NCBI RefSeq assembly: GCF_900108565.1
Contig: NZ_LT629971.1
Coordinates: 4,526,001 to 4,590,000 of the forward strand
Source: Mycolicibacterium rutilum
GTDB lineage: Bacteria; Actinomycetota; Actinomycetes; Mycobacteriales; Mycobacteriaceae
DNA: 64,000 nucleotides
Direction: 5' to 3'
Below are positions 9,042 to 19,822 of this stretch, one piece after another; within the stretch, counting starts at the first letter, position 1; every line of letters starts with the position of its first letter. Under the pieces are notes generated by a model that saw only the letters and a program-made list of their open reading frames with translations, made no database searches and was not told the DNA's origin. The position numbers were made by a program, and so were the translations under genes.

Positions 9042-9946
9042 TTGTCGATCTGCCGGACACCACCACCAACGACATCAACAAGAAGATCACCGGCCTGCGC
9101 GAAGAGGGCGGCGCGATCACGCTGAGCCGCGTTCTCACGCTGGTGATCTCGCTGGACTCCGACACGCTGCTCGAGGAGTCGATCGAGGCGGCCAACTTCG
9201 CGAGCCGTGAGCATCCGTGCCGCGTCATCGTGGTCGTGCCCGGCGACCGCGAGGCCGAATCGCGGCTCGACGCCCAGTTGCGCGTCGGCGGCGACGCCGG
9301 CGCCGGCGAGATCGTGGCGCTGCGGCTGCACGGTGAGCTCGCCGACCACGCCAACGCGGTGGTGCTGCCGTTCCTGCTGCCCGACACGCCGGTGGTGGCG
9401 TGGTGGCCGGCGGGTGGACCGGACGTGCCCGCGAAGGATCCGTTGGGCCGGTTGGCCATTCGCCGGATCACCAATGCGACGCAGTGCTCGGATCCGCTGT
9501 CGGCGATCAAGAGCCGGTTGGGCGGATACACCGCGGGTGACACCGACCTGTGCTGGGCGCGGATCACCTACTGGCGGGCCCTGCTCGCCGCCGCGGTCGA
9601 TCAGGAGCCGCACGAGCCGGTCGAGTCCGCGTTGGTGTCAGGGTTGCGCGACGAGCCGTCCCTCGACGTCCTGGCCGGCTGGCTGGCGAACCGGATCGGC
9701 GGGCCCGTGCAGCGCGCGGTCGGGGAGCTGAAGGTGGAGCTGACCCGCGCCAGCGAGACGATCACACTCAAGCGCCCGCAGGAGGGCACCACCGCGACGC
9801 TGACCCGCACGAGCAGGCCCGAGGCTCGAATCCCCTTGGCGCGCAGGGAGGCCAAGGAGTGCCTGGCCGAAGACCTGCGTAGGCTCGATCCGGACGAGAT
9901 CTACCACGAAGCGCTGCAGGGCCTCGACAAGGTGCAGTACCTGTGA
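9038..9946 (+). CDS. opcA: Glucose-6-phosphate dehydrogenase assembly protein OpcA
   Basis: A 302-residue OpcA-family protein, an allosteric or assembly partner of Zwf first studied in cyanobacteria and conserved beside zwf in actinobacteria. Family features include the start IVDLPDTTT, ASREHPCRVIVVVPG, and the Trp-rich PVVAWWPAGGP. I prefer GTG 9038 to ATG 9026: GGAGG at 9028-9032 is well placed for it, it forms the GTGA overlap with the zwf stop, and it gives the usual N-terminus. Its own stop overlaps the pgl start. Confidence 0.93.
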   Translation: MIVDLPDTTTNDINKKITGLREEGGAITLSRVLTLVISLDSDTLLEESIEAANFASREHPCRVIVVVPGDREAESRLDAQLRVGGDAGAGEIVALRLHGELADHANAVVLPFLLPDTPVVAWWPAGGPDVPAKDPLGRLAIRRITNATQCSDPLSAIKSRLGGYTAGDTDLCWARITYWRALLAAAVDQEPHEPVESALVSGLRDEPSLDVLAGWLANRIGGPVQRAVGELKVELTRASETITLKRPQEGTTATLTRTSRPEARIPLARREAKECLAEDLRRLDPDEIYHEALQGLDKVQYL

Positions 9947-10653
9947 GCGCGATCGTCGAACGGTACGTCGACACCGAGGCGCTGGTGGCCGCGGCCGGTG
10001 ACCGGTTGGTCGCGGCGATACTCGACGCGATCGACAAGCGCGGTGTCGCGCAGATCGTGCTGACCGGCGGCGGCAGCGGTACGGGTCTGCTCAAGCGTGT
10101 CGCCGAGCGCGGTGAGCGCATCGACTGGTCGAAGGTGCACCTGTTCTGGGGCGATGACCGATTCGTGCCCGAGGACGACGACGAGCGCAACTACAAGCAG
10201 GCGCGTGAGGCGCTGCTGGACCACGTCGACATCCCGGCGGCCAACGTGCACGCGATGGCGGCCAGCGACGGTGAGTTCGGCGACGACCTCGACGCCGCGG
10301 CGGCGGCATACGAGCGCGTGCTGGTTTCCGACTTCGACGTCCACCTGCTGGGCATGGGCGGTGAGGGGCACGTCAACTCGCTGTTCCCGCACACGCCCGC
10401 GGTGCGGGAGACCGAGCGGTTGGTGGTCGGGGTCACCGACTCCCCCAAGCCACCGCCACGCCGGATCACGTTGACATTGCCCGCTGTTCGGCGCTCGCGC
10501 GAGGTGTGGCTGGTCGTCTCCGGTGAGGCCAAGGCCGAGGCGGTGGCCGCCGCGATCGGCGGCGCGGACGCCGACGACATACCGGCTGCCGGAGCGGTGG
10601 GCCGTGAAGCCACCGTGTGGCTGCTCGACGAGGCGGCCGCAAGCAAGCTCTGA
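9943..10653 (+). CDS. pgl: 6-phosphogluconolactonase
   Basis: A 236-residue lactonase (DevB/Pgl type) hydrolysing 6-phosphogluconolactone to 6-phosphogluconate, directly after Zwf in the pathway. Typical segments are QIVLTGGGSGTGLLK near residue 35, the WGDDRFVPEDDDERNYKQAR stretch near residue 70, and LLGMGGEGHVNSLFPH near residue 136. It starts at GTG inside the opcA stop (GTGA overlap) and is the last gene of the operon. The next 248 bases to the HNH gene hold no gene I can support. Confidence 0.95.
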   Translation: MSAIVERYVDTEALVAAAGDRLVAAILDAIDKRGVAQIVLTGGGSGTGLLKRVAERGERIDWSKVHLFWGDDRFVPEDDDERNYKQAREALLDHVDIPAANVHAMAASDGEFGDDLDAAAAAYERVLVSDFDVHLLGMGGEGHVNSLFPHTPAVRETERLVVGVTDSPKPPPRRITLTLPAVRRSREVWLVVSGEAKAEAVAAAIGGADADDIPAAGAVGREATVWLLDEAAASKL

Positions 10654-10888
10654 TTGTCGGACCACTGGCGTCAAGGGCTCAAGCGGCGTCGATGAGTTGG
10701 ATGCTGAGCCAGCGTCGGTGACTTGCGGGCCAGGTGTCATGCCCGTCCTCCCAGGGCTGATGCCGTACTTGCCCCACGGCGCCGGTGAGACAAATCGGTC
10801 GAAAGACAACCAGCAGGGCTCCAGCCGCGAACGAGCAGGACCATCCTCACTCGGGACCGCGTATCGGAATCGTGTCGGACCCCGCGAG

Positions 10889-10909
10889 TAGTATCGAACG
10901 TATGTACGA
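10889..10909 (+). promoter_or_regulatory. Leaderless promoter with a LexA (SOS)-like box over the start codon
   Basis: TAGTAT (10889-10894) lies 7 bases before the ATG at 10902, the geometry of a leaderless mRNA. TCGAAC-GTAT-GTACGA (10894-10909) matches the mycobacterial SOS box TCGAAC(N4)GTTCGA at 11 of 12 fixed bases and covers both the presumed transcription start and the ATG. Members of the 13E12 repeat family in M. tuberculosis are known LexA targets with such boxes. Confidence 0.75.
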
Positions 10910-12335
10910 GGGGGCCGATGATGTGGTGGTGGTGGAGGCCATCGCTGCGGCGTCGCGTGAGCAGAACGCGGCGTGCGGTCAGGAGATGCACGCCATTGGT
11001 GAGCTCTATGCCCGTCGGGCGCCCGAGGATGAGGATGAGCGGTTGTCGTGGGCGGTTGATGGGCATGCCAACGTGGTCGCCGAGGTCTCGGCGGCACTGA
11101 ACATCAGCCGCGGCCGAGCGGCGAGCCGGCTGGATCTGGCGATCGACCTGCGCGAGCGCCTACCCAACGTCGGGGAGGTGTTCGCCGCCGGGGACATCGA
11201 CTACCGCATGGTGATCGCGCTGGTCAATCGCAGCAGCAACGTCGAAGACCCTGAGCTGCTGGCCCGCCTGGACGCCGAGTTCGCCCGCCGGGCCCCGCGA
11301 TGGATGAAACTATCCGGGCCCAAACTTGGTGAGCGCATCGACATGTGGGTCGAAAAGTTCGACCCGGCCGGGGTGCGCGAACCCACACCAGAACGCGATG
11401 ACCGCTATGTGCACGTCGCCCCGATGGGCGGCGGGATGGTCGGAGTCTGGGCGCGGCTGGCCTTCGACGAAGGCGTCGCGTTCGATACCCGCATCGACGA
11501 GATCGCCGCCACCGTGTGCCGCGAGGATCCACGCACCGCCGAGCAGCGCCGGGTGGACGCGATGATGGCCATGTCCCAAGGGCAGCTGCCGCTGGTGTGC
11601 GGTTGCGGTGCCTCCGACTGCCCGAATAGTGGGTCGGTGGCGCCGCCGGCGCAGGTGGTGATCAATGTGATCGCCGAGCAGGCCACCCTGGAGGGCCGCT
11701 CGAACAATCCCGGGTATCTGCCGGGGTACGGGGCGATCCCGGCGGCGGTGCTGCGCGAGCGCGCCGCCACCGCCCAACTGCGCCCGCTCACGTTGCCTGA
11801 GCCGTGCGCTGAGGCCGGTTACCGGCCCTCGGCGGCGTTGGCCCGGTTCGTCCGGTGCCGCGATCTGGCGTGCCGGTTCCCCGGGTGTGACGTCCCGGCG
11901 TCAGCGTGTCAGATCGACCACACGGTCGCTTACCCGATGGGGCCCACCCATCCGTCAAACCTGAAGTTGCTGTGCGTGTTTCACCATCTGTTGAAGACGT
12001 TTTGGACCGGGCCCACCGGATGGGGCGACCTGCAACTGCCCGATGGCACCGTGATCTGGCGCGCCCCCAGCGGAAAGATGTACACGACCACACCCGCCGG
12101 GGCTGAGTTCTTCGCCGCGCTGGCCCAACCCACCGGCGTCATCGACCTGACCACACCAAGCGCAGCGCCCAACGTGCACCGGGGCGCGATGATGCCCAAA
12201 CGCCGACGCACCCGCGCCCAAGACAAGGCCTACCGCATCGCCCTGGAACGCCAACACAACACCGCACGCATCACCCGCACAGACCTACTCATCGCCGAAC
12301 GACTCGCCAGAAACGACGAACCACCACCCTTCTGA
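10902..12335 (+). CDS. 13E12-repeat family HNH endonuclease-like protein (DUF222 + HNH)
   Basis: A 477-residue member of the mycobacterial 13E12 repeat family. The N-terminal two thirds match DUF222 (MYEGADDVVVVEAIAAASREQ and the LNISRGRAASRLDLA helix). The C-terminal third carries an HNH domain at about residues 324-362, with two CxxC-type metal ligands (CRFPGC, CQIDH) and the HNH core IDHTVAYPMGPTHPSNLKLLCVFHH. Biochemical function is not established; nuclease activity is a domain-based inference. The start is fixed by the promoter/SOS box. Copies of this family are dispersed and variable between mycobacteria, and this one separates pgl from the ppc cluster, so it may be a later insertion. 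Confidence 0.88.
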   Translation: MYEGADDVVVVEAIAAASREQNAACGQEMHAIGELYARRAPEDEDERLSWAVDGHANVVAEVSAALNISRGRAASRLDLAIDLRERLPNVGEVFAAGDIDYRMVIALVNRSSNVEDPELLARLDAEFARRAPRWMKLSGPKLGERIDMWVEKFDPAGVREPTPERDDRYVHVAPMGGGMVGVWARLAFDEGVAFDTRIDEIAATVCREDPRTAEQRRVDAMMAMSQGQLPLVCGCGASDCPNSGSVAPPAQVVINVIAEQATLEGRSNNPGYLPGYGAIPAAVLRERAATAQLRPLTLPEPCAEAGYRPSAALARFVRCRDLACRFPGCDVPASACQIDHTVAYPMGPTHPSNLKLLCVFHHLLKTFWTGPTGWGDLQLPDGTVIWRAPSGKMYTTTPAGAEFFAALAQPTGVIDLTTPSAAPNVHRGAMMPKRRRTRAQDKAYRIALERQHNTARITRTDLLIAERLARNDEPPPF

Positions 12336-12512
12336 GCCGCGGTGAGCGTCGCGGAATCCCCGCTCGTAGTCGGCGCTTCGCCCACCCTGTTCCCGCGTGG
12401 CACTGCGCGGGTCGCCCCCGCACTGCCGCGACGTGGTTCTTGACTGGTCCACACCTAGTCAGACGCCGCGTTCCGCCCAGCGGTTCCCCTGCGGGACGCC
12501 ATAATGACTTTC

Positions 12513-12884
12513 ATGGTGGACAAGAGCAGCCGACCAGTGCGCACGGGACCGGAGCGGATCAGGAAGCTCGCGCAGGCGGCGCTCAATGCCGACGTCACCG
12601 TCGAGCAGGTCGACACCATCCTCGAGGGGCTCAGCGAGACCCTCGAGGACCTCAACAGCTCGACGGCCAACCTCGACGCGACGCTCGAACGGTTCAACGA
12701 GACCATCAACCAGATCAACGAGCTCGCCCCGCGGCTCAACGCGGTGGTGGGCCGGATGGAGGGCATCGTCGACCGGGTCGAGCGCATCGTCGGTCTCGGC
12801 GAATCGGTGATCTCGCCGCTCGCCGCGACCGAACAGGTGGTGCGCGGAGCGGTCAACAAGGTGCGCCGCTCGGCGGGGATCTAG
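12513..12884 (+). CDS. Small coiled-coil protein, unknown function
   Basis: About 123 residues. After a basic start (VDKSSRPVRTGPERIRK) nearly the whole chain is predicted helix with heptad-like spacing of hydrophobics from about residues 30 to 95 (LEGLSETLEDLNSSTANLDA and following), then a short basic tail. There is no signal peptide or membrane segment. ATG 12513 is preferred because CATAAT (12500-12505) lies 7 bases upstream; an in-frame ATG at 12504 overlaps that hexamer. Its stop overlaps the stop of the convergent ppc gene. By position it may correspond to M. tuberculosis Rv1444c; that is a guess. Confidence 0.75.
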   Translation: MVDKSSRPVRTGPERIRKLAQAALNADVTVEQVDTILEGLSETLEDLNSSTANLDATLERFNETINQINELAPRLNAVVGRMEGIVDRVERIVGLGESVISPLAATEQVVRGAVNKVRRSAGI

Positions 12885-15676
12885 CCGCTGTTGCGCAGCG
12901 CGGTGGCCAATCCGCTCATCGTCAGCAGAATCCCCCGCTGGACGAGTTCGTCGTCATCGCCGGACCGGTAACGGCGCAACAGTTCGACCTGCAGGTGGTT
13001 CAGCGGCTCCAGATACGGGAAGCGGTTGAACACCGACCGGGCCAGCGCCGGGTTGTCGGCGAGCAGGTCGTCCTGGCCGGTGATGAGCTTGTGCATCCGG
13101 ATGGTGCGCCCGTGTTCGGCGACGATCTTGTCGAACACCCGCCGCCGGAGCTCCTCGTCCTCGACCAGCTCCGAATACCGCGCGGCCAGGCCGAGATCCG
13201 ACTTCGCCAGCACCTGCGCCATGTTCGACAGCACGGTGCGGAAGAACGGCCAGCGCCGGTACAGGTCGCGCAGCACCTCGACGCGTTCCTCCTCGACCCC
13301 GGCGGCGATCCACTCCTCGAACGCCGTTCCCGTGCCGTACCACCCGGGCAGCATCACTCGCGACTGGCTCCACGCCAGCACCCACGGGATCGCCCGCAAG
13401 TCGCTGATCGACGTCGTCGGCTTGCGTGATGTCGGCCGGCTCCCGATGTTCAGCGCGCCGATCTCGCTCACCGGCGTCGACGCCTTGAAGTACTCGACGA
13501 ATCCCGGTGTGTCGTGCACCAATTCGCCGTACGCCCGCTGGGCGCGCGCGGCGAGGTCGTCGAGCACCTGGTAGGCGGGCCCGGCCTCGTCGCCGAGCCC
13601 CTCGACGTCGAGCAGCGTGGCCTCCAGCGTCGCGGCCACCAACGTCTCGAGGTTGCGATGCGCGAGCTGCGGTTCGGCGTACTTGGCCGCGATCACCTCG
13701 CCCTGTTCGGTGATCCGCAGCGACCCGTTCACCGCGCCGGGCGGCTGCGCGAGGATCGCGTCGTAGCTGGGCCCGCCGCCGCGGCCGACGGTGCCGCCGC
13801 GACCGTGGAACAGCCGCAACCGGATTCCGGTCTTGCGCGCCGACTCGACCAGGTCGAGTTCGGCGCGGTACAGCGCCCAGTTCGCCGCCAGATACCCGCC
13901 GTCCTTGTTCGAATCCGAGTAACCGAGCATCACCTCTTGGCTTTCGCCGCGCGCCGTGACGATGTGCCGGTACACCGGAAGGCCCAGCGCCGCCTCGAGA
14001 ATCGACGCGCCGTGCTGCAGATCGTCGATGGTCTCGAACAGCGGCACGATCCCCACCGGGGCGTAGTGCTCCGAGTCCGACACGTCCAGCAGCCCGGCCT
14101 CCTTGAGCAGGACCGTCGCCTCGAGCATGTCCGAAACCGATTGACACATCGAGATGATGTAGTTGGGCACCGCCTGCGGGCCGAACACCCGCACGGCGCG
14201 GGCGGCCGCCGCCACGATGTCGAGTTCCTTGCGCGCCAACTCCGACAGCGCCGCGCCGTCCTTGACCAAGGGCCGGCGCGTGGACAGCTCCTTCGACAAC
14301 AGCTCGACCCGCTCCGGCTCGTCCAGCGACGCGTAATCGGAGTGCACCCCCGCCCACGCCAGCAACTCGGCGACGACCTCCTCGTGCACGTCGGAGTTCT
14401 GCCGCATGTCCAGACCGGACAGGTGAAACCCGAAGACCCGCACCGCTTCCCGCAGACGCGCCAGCCGGTCATCGGCCAGCACGGCGCTGCCGTTGGCGCG
14501 CAGCGACTCGTAGACCACATCGAGGTCGGCCAGCAGTTCGGCCGGTGTCTGGTACCGCTCGAGCCCGAGGTCGAGGACGTGTTCGGGCTGCCGGTCGAGG
14601 ATTTCCTGTGCGGTCGCGGTCAGCCGGGCGTGGATGACCCGCAGCGCACGCCGGTACGGTTCGTCGGCCCTGGCAGGCTCGTGGCACTCGTCGGCCAGCG
14701 CGGCGAGGTCGTCGCTGATGCGGACCAGCCGCGCCGACATCGACAGTTCCTCTTCCAGCGCGGTTATCTCGGTGAAGTAGTGGTCGAGCGCGAGGTGGGC
14801 CGCGCTTCCGGTGGCCAACCGCACGACCTCCGCGGTCACGTTCGGATTCCCGTCGCGGTCACCGCCGATCCACGACCCGGGCCGCACGATCGGCTCGTCG
14901 AGCAGACCCGAATCCGGCCACCGTGACTGCAGTTCGGCGCGCACACCGGCGTTGACGGCGGGGATCACCTCGAAGAACGCGGCAGGGTAGTACCGCAGCC
15001 CGGTCTCGATCTCATCCTGGATCTTCAGCCGCGACAACCGGATCAGCGCGGTCTGCCACAGGGTCAGGATGTGGCGGCGCAGCTCGTTGTCGATGTCACG
15101 GCCGTCGTCGGTGCGGTCGTGCCCGCGCATCCGCAACCGCATCAGCTCGGTGATGCGGTGCTGGGTGTCGAACACCGTGCGCCGGCGGGTCTCGGTCGGG
15201 TGCGCGGTGATCACCGGTGACACCAGCGCCCCCGCCAGCGCGTCGGCGACGGTGTCCGAATCCAGTTCGGCGGAATCGAGTTTGGCGTACGTCGCCGCCA
15301 GGCTGCTGGGTTGCGGCGGCTCCCCCGCCTCGACGTGGACCGCGCGGCGCCGCTCCCGGTGGATGTCCTCTGCGACATTGGCCAGCAACGCGAAGTGTGT
15401 GAACGCCCGGATGACGGGGATCGCCTGGCCGACGTCGATCCCGTCGAACAAGCCCGCGAGTTCGGTGCGGTCGATCTCCGAACGGCGCACCCGGAAGGAT
15501 TCGACGCGGGCGCGCTCGACGAGGTCGAACACCGCTTCGCCGTTCTGCTCGCGCACCGTGTCGCCGAGTATCGCGCCGAGCAACCGGATGTCCTCACGCA
15601 TCGGCTCGGTGGCCTCGCGGCCCACCTGCGTGCGCATGACCGCGCCGATCGGTTCCAGTCCCGCGACTTCAGCCAT
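12881..15676 (-). CDS. ppc: Phosphoenolpyruvate carboxylase
   Basis: A 931-residue enzyme carboxylating phosphoenolpyruvate with bicarbonate to oxaloacetate, an anaplerotic step. Catalytic segments are intact: VITAHPTETRRRTVF near residue 155 (active-site His), GYSDSNKDGGYLAANW near residue 585, and LFHGRGGTVGRGGGP near residue 620. The C-terminus ends in LRNSG, close to the conserved NTG end that reaches the active site. GATACT lies 6 bases before the ATG, a possible leaderless start. The gene is upstream of secG and the triose-phosphate genes on the same strand. From memory it is present in M. leprae at this place but absent from M. tuberculosis. Confidence 0.96.
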   Translation of the reverse strand: MAEVAGLEPIGAVMRTQVGREATEPMREDIRLLGAILGDTVREQNGEAVFDLVERARVESFRVRRSEIDRTELAGLFDGIDVGQAIPVIRAFTHFALLANVAEDIHRERRRAVHVEAGEPPQPSSLAATYAKLDSAELDSDTVADALAGALVSPVITAHPTETRRRTVFDTQHRITELMRLRMRGHDRTDDGRDIDNELRRHILTLWQTALIRLSRLKIQDEIETGLRYYPAAFFEVIPAVNAGVRAELQSRWPDSGLLDEPIVRPGSWIGGDRDGNPNVTAEVVRLATGSAAHLALDHYFTEITALEEELSMSARLVRISDDLAALADECHEPARADEPYRRALRVIHARLTATAQEILDRQPEHVLDLGLERYQTPAELLADLDVVYESLRANGSAVLADDRLARLREAVRVFGFHLSGLDMRQNSDVHEEVVAELLAWAGVHSDYASLDEPERVELLSKELSTRRPLVKDGAALSELARKELDIVAAAARAVRVFGPQAVPNYIISMCQSVSDMLEATVLLKEAGLLDVSDSEHYAPVGIVPLFETIDDLQHGASILEAALGLPVYRHIVTARGESQEVMLGYSDSNKDGGYLAANWALYRAELDLVESARKTGIRLRLFHGRGGTVGRGGGPSYDAILAQPPGAVNGSLRITEQGEVIAAKYAEPQLAHRNLETLVAATLEATLLDVEGLGDEAGPAYQVLDDLAARAQRAYGELVHDTPGFVEYFKASTPVSEIGALNIGSRPTSRKPTTSISDLRAIPWVLAWSQSRVMLPGWYGTGTAFEEWIAAGVEEERVEVLRDLYRRWPFFRTVLSNMAQVLAKSDLGLAARYSELVEDEELRRRVFDKIVAEHGRTIRMHKLITGQDDLLADNPALARSVFNRFPYLEPLNHLQVELLRRYRSGDDDELVQRGILLTMSGLATALRNSG

Positions 15677-15727
15677 GGTTCCAGTATCGACGCCCCGGAA
15701 TGGGGCCGCACGGTGAGGAGGTGTGAG

Positions 15728-15961
15728 CTAGCTGTACTTGATGATCAGCGCGACGCCGACGATCGACACCAGCCAGATGCCGGTGACGAACAGCGTCAAC
15801 CGGTCGAGGTTCTTCTCGACGACCGTCGACCCCGACAGGCTGGACTGCACGCCGCCACCGAACAGCGTGGACAAGCCGCCGCCCTTGGCGCGATGCAGCA
15901 GCACCAGGAGCACGACCAGGACGCTGGTCACGATCAGGGTGATCTGCAGGGCCAATTCCAT
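15728..15961 (-). CDS. secG: Protein-export membrane protein SecG
   Basis: A 77-residue subunit of the SecYEG translocon. Two hydrophobic helices (about residues 3-22 and 53-73) flank a Gly/Ser-rich cytoplasmic loop (HRAKGGGLSTLFGGGVQSSL), the usual SecG pattern. The ATG at 15961 is supported by TACTCT (15969-15974), seven bases upstream, giving a leaderless start. Placement between tpiA and ppc is the standard actinobacterial order. Confidence 0.93.
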   Translation of the reverse strand: MELALQITLIVTSVLVVLLVLLHRAKGGGLSTLFGGGVQSSLSGSTVVEKNLDRLTLFVTGIWLVSIVGVALIIKYS

Positions 15962-15992
15962 GGCGACCAGAGTACCTAACGCCGCACCGTGC

Positions 15993-16778
15993 TCAGGGCA
16001 GGGGCCCGCCGGCCGCGATGGCCGACAGCGTGGCGAACTGCTCGCCGTCCAGCGACGCACCGCCGACCAGGGCACCGTCCACGTCGGGCTGGGCCACGAT
16101 CTCGCCGACGTTCTTGGCGTTCACCGAGCCGCCGTACAGGACGCGGATACCGGCCGCCAGTTCGGGCGTCGCGAGGTTGCCCAGCTCGTCGCGGATGGCC
16201 TTGCAGACCTCCTGCGCGTCCGCGGCGCTGGCCACCCGGCCGGTGCCGATCGCCCACACCGGCTCGTAGGCGATCACGACCTGGCCGATCTGCTCGGCGG
16301 ACAGCCCCGCCAGCGAACCGCGCAGCGACTCGACGTTGTGCTCGACGTGGTTGCCGGCCTCCCGGACCTCGAGTTGCTCGCCGATGCAGATGATCGGCAC
16401 CAGGCCGTGCCGGAACGCGGCCGCGGCCTTGGCGGCGACCTGGGCGTCGTCCTCGTGGTGGTAGGTGCGGCGTTCGGAGTGGCCGACGACGACGTAGGTG
16501 CAGCCGAGCTTGGCCAGGAACGCTCCGCTGATGTCCCCGGTGTAGGCGCCCGAGTCGTGCTCGGAGAGATCCTGCGCGCCGTAGGTCAGCAGCAGTTTGT
16601 CACCGTCGACGAGCGTCTGCACGCTGCGCAGGTCGGTGAACGGCGGGATGACCGTGACGTCGACCTTGTCGAAGTACTTCGCGGGCAACGCGAAGGCGAT
16701 CTTCTGCACCAGGGCGATGGCCTCGAAGTGGTTGAGGTTCATCTTCCAGTTGCCGGCGATGAGCGGCTTACGCGACAC
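15993..16778 (-). CDS. tpiA: Triosephosphate isomerase
   Basis: A 261-residue TIM-barrel enzyme interconverting dihydroxyacetone phosphate and glyceraldehyde-3-phosphate. The N-terminal AGNWKMN holds the active-site Asn and Lys. VVVGHSERR near residue 97 holds the electrophilic His, and AYEPVWAIGTG near residue 170 holds the catalytic Glu. LYGGSV is the phosphate-binding loop. Start is GTG at 16778, 8 bases after the pgk stop, with GGAG upstream. Operon gap-pgk-tpiA. Confidence 0.96.
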   Translation of the reverse strand: MSRKPLIAGNWKMNLNHFEAIALVQKIAFALPAKYFDKVDVTVIPPFTDLRSVQTLVDGDKLLLTYGAQDLSEHDSGAYTGDISGAFLAKLGCTYVVVGHSERRTYHHEDDAQVAAKAAAAFRHGLVPIICIGEQLEVREAGNHVEHNVESLRGSLAGLSAEQIGQVVIAYEPVWAIGTGRVASAADAQEVCKAIRDELGNLATPELAAGIRVLYGGSVNAKNVGEIVAQPDVDGALVGGASLDGEQFATLSAIAAGGPLP

Positions 16779-16786
16779 GGGTCTCC

Positions 16787-18001
<1,215 letters not shown>

Positions 18002-18005
18002 GGCT

Positions 18006-19025
<1,020 letters not shown>

Positions 19026-19062
19026 GCTGTCTCCTTAGTCGGTCCTGGTGTACTCGCCAGCC

Positions 19063-19068
19063 AGCCTA
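19063..19068 (-). promoter_or_regulatory. Candidate -10 element for gap
   Basis: TAGGCT on the minus strand fits TANNNT and would start transcription near 19056, upstream of the AAGGAGA ribosome-binding site. The gap between the binding-protein gene and gap is only 73 bases. No convincing -35 is seen. Confidence 0.35.
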
Positions 19069-19098
19069 ATGGTGTGATACATGCCACGCGCGACCTGG

Positions 19099-19812
19099 TC
19101 AGTGCACGGCCAGGCTCTGGTCGGCGTAGGGGTTGCCGAGCCATTTCCTGCGGATCCGCTGCAGGGTGCCGTCGGCCTCCAGTTCGGCCTGCGCCACGGT
19201 CAGCCGGCCCAGCAGCGCCTGGTCACCGGGCGCGACGGCGATCGCGATGTCCTCGACGGTGATGCCACGCTGGACCACCTCCACGCCGGGCAGCGGCCGG
19301 ACCAGTTCGGTGAGCACCGGCGCGAGCTTCATGAACGCGTCGCAGTCGCCGGTGGTCAGGTCGGTCAGCGCGGTGCGCACGGCGCCGTAGTCGTAGACAC
19401 GCACGGCGGCGGCCCTGCCGTCGGCGACCAACTGCTCGGCGACCGGCCGGCTGGTGTTGCCGCGCTGCACGCCGATGGTCAGGCCGTCGAGGTCGTCGAC
19501 GGAGGTCACGCGCGGCAACCGCCGGGTGTCGACCGCCAGCGACTGCCCGGAGATGACGTAGGGCGCGACGAACGTCGCCTTGCGTTCCCGTTCGGCGGTG
19601 ACGGTGGTGCCCGCGGCCACGCAGTCGTAGGCGCCGTCGCCGAGCGCGTCGAAGATGCCGTCGAAGTCGGCGCCGTCGTAGGCGATGAATTCGGCGGCGG
19701 CACCGATCTTGTCGGCGATCGCCGTCATCAGGTCGATGTCGAGTCCACCGCCGTCGGGCATGGAGTTGAACGGCGGGTCGGGGGCGGCCACGCCGACTGT
19801 GAGTGTCGCCAC
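19099..19812 (-). CDS. Family 3 solute-binding-like protein without a signal peptide
   Basis: About 237 residues matching the bacterial extracellular solute-binding family 3 fold: ATLTVGVAAPDPPFNSM at the start, GLDIDLMTAIAD, TAERERKATFVAPYVISGQ (usual TxxRxxxxxFSxPY), LDGLTIGVQRGNTS and a C-terminal KWLG. It begins directly at the mature fold, with neither signal peptide nor lipobox, so it may be cytoplasmic. The ligand Asp usual after the VDA segment is replaced in CDAFMKLAP, so an ordinary amino-acid ligand is uncertain; cyclohexadienyl dehydratases share this fold. GTG 19812 is preferred over TTG 19821. It follows the permease by about 10 bases and is co-transcribed. Confidence 0.75.
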   Translation of the reverse strand: MATLTVGVAAPDPPFNSMPDGGGLDIDLMTAIADKIGAAAEFIAYDGADFDGIFDALGDGAYDCVAAGTTVTAERERKATFVAPYVISGQSLAVDTRRLPRVTSVDDLDGLTIGVQRGNTSRPVAEQLVADGRAAAVRVYDYGAVRTALTDLTTGDCDAFMKLAPVLTELVRPLPGVEVVQRGITVEDIAIAVAPGDQALLGRLTVAQAELEADGTLQRIRRKWLGNPYADQSLAVH

Positions 19813-19822
19813 GCTGTCCAAC

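Noticed and set aside
10654..10901. A possible small gene in the 248-base gap before the HNH gene
   Set aside because: Frames present are short, lack ribosome-binding sites and run into the HNH reading frame; no family resemblance.
12336..12503. TTGACT and TAGTCA pair (about 12438-12460) as a promoter or operator
   Set aside because: Spacing between the hexamers is only 10 bases, and the better -10 (CATAAT) is 40 bases further on.
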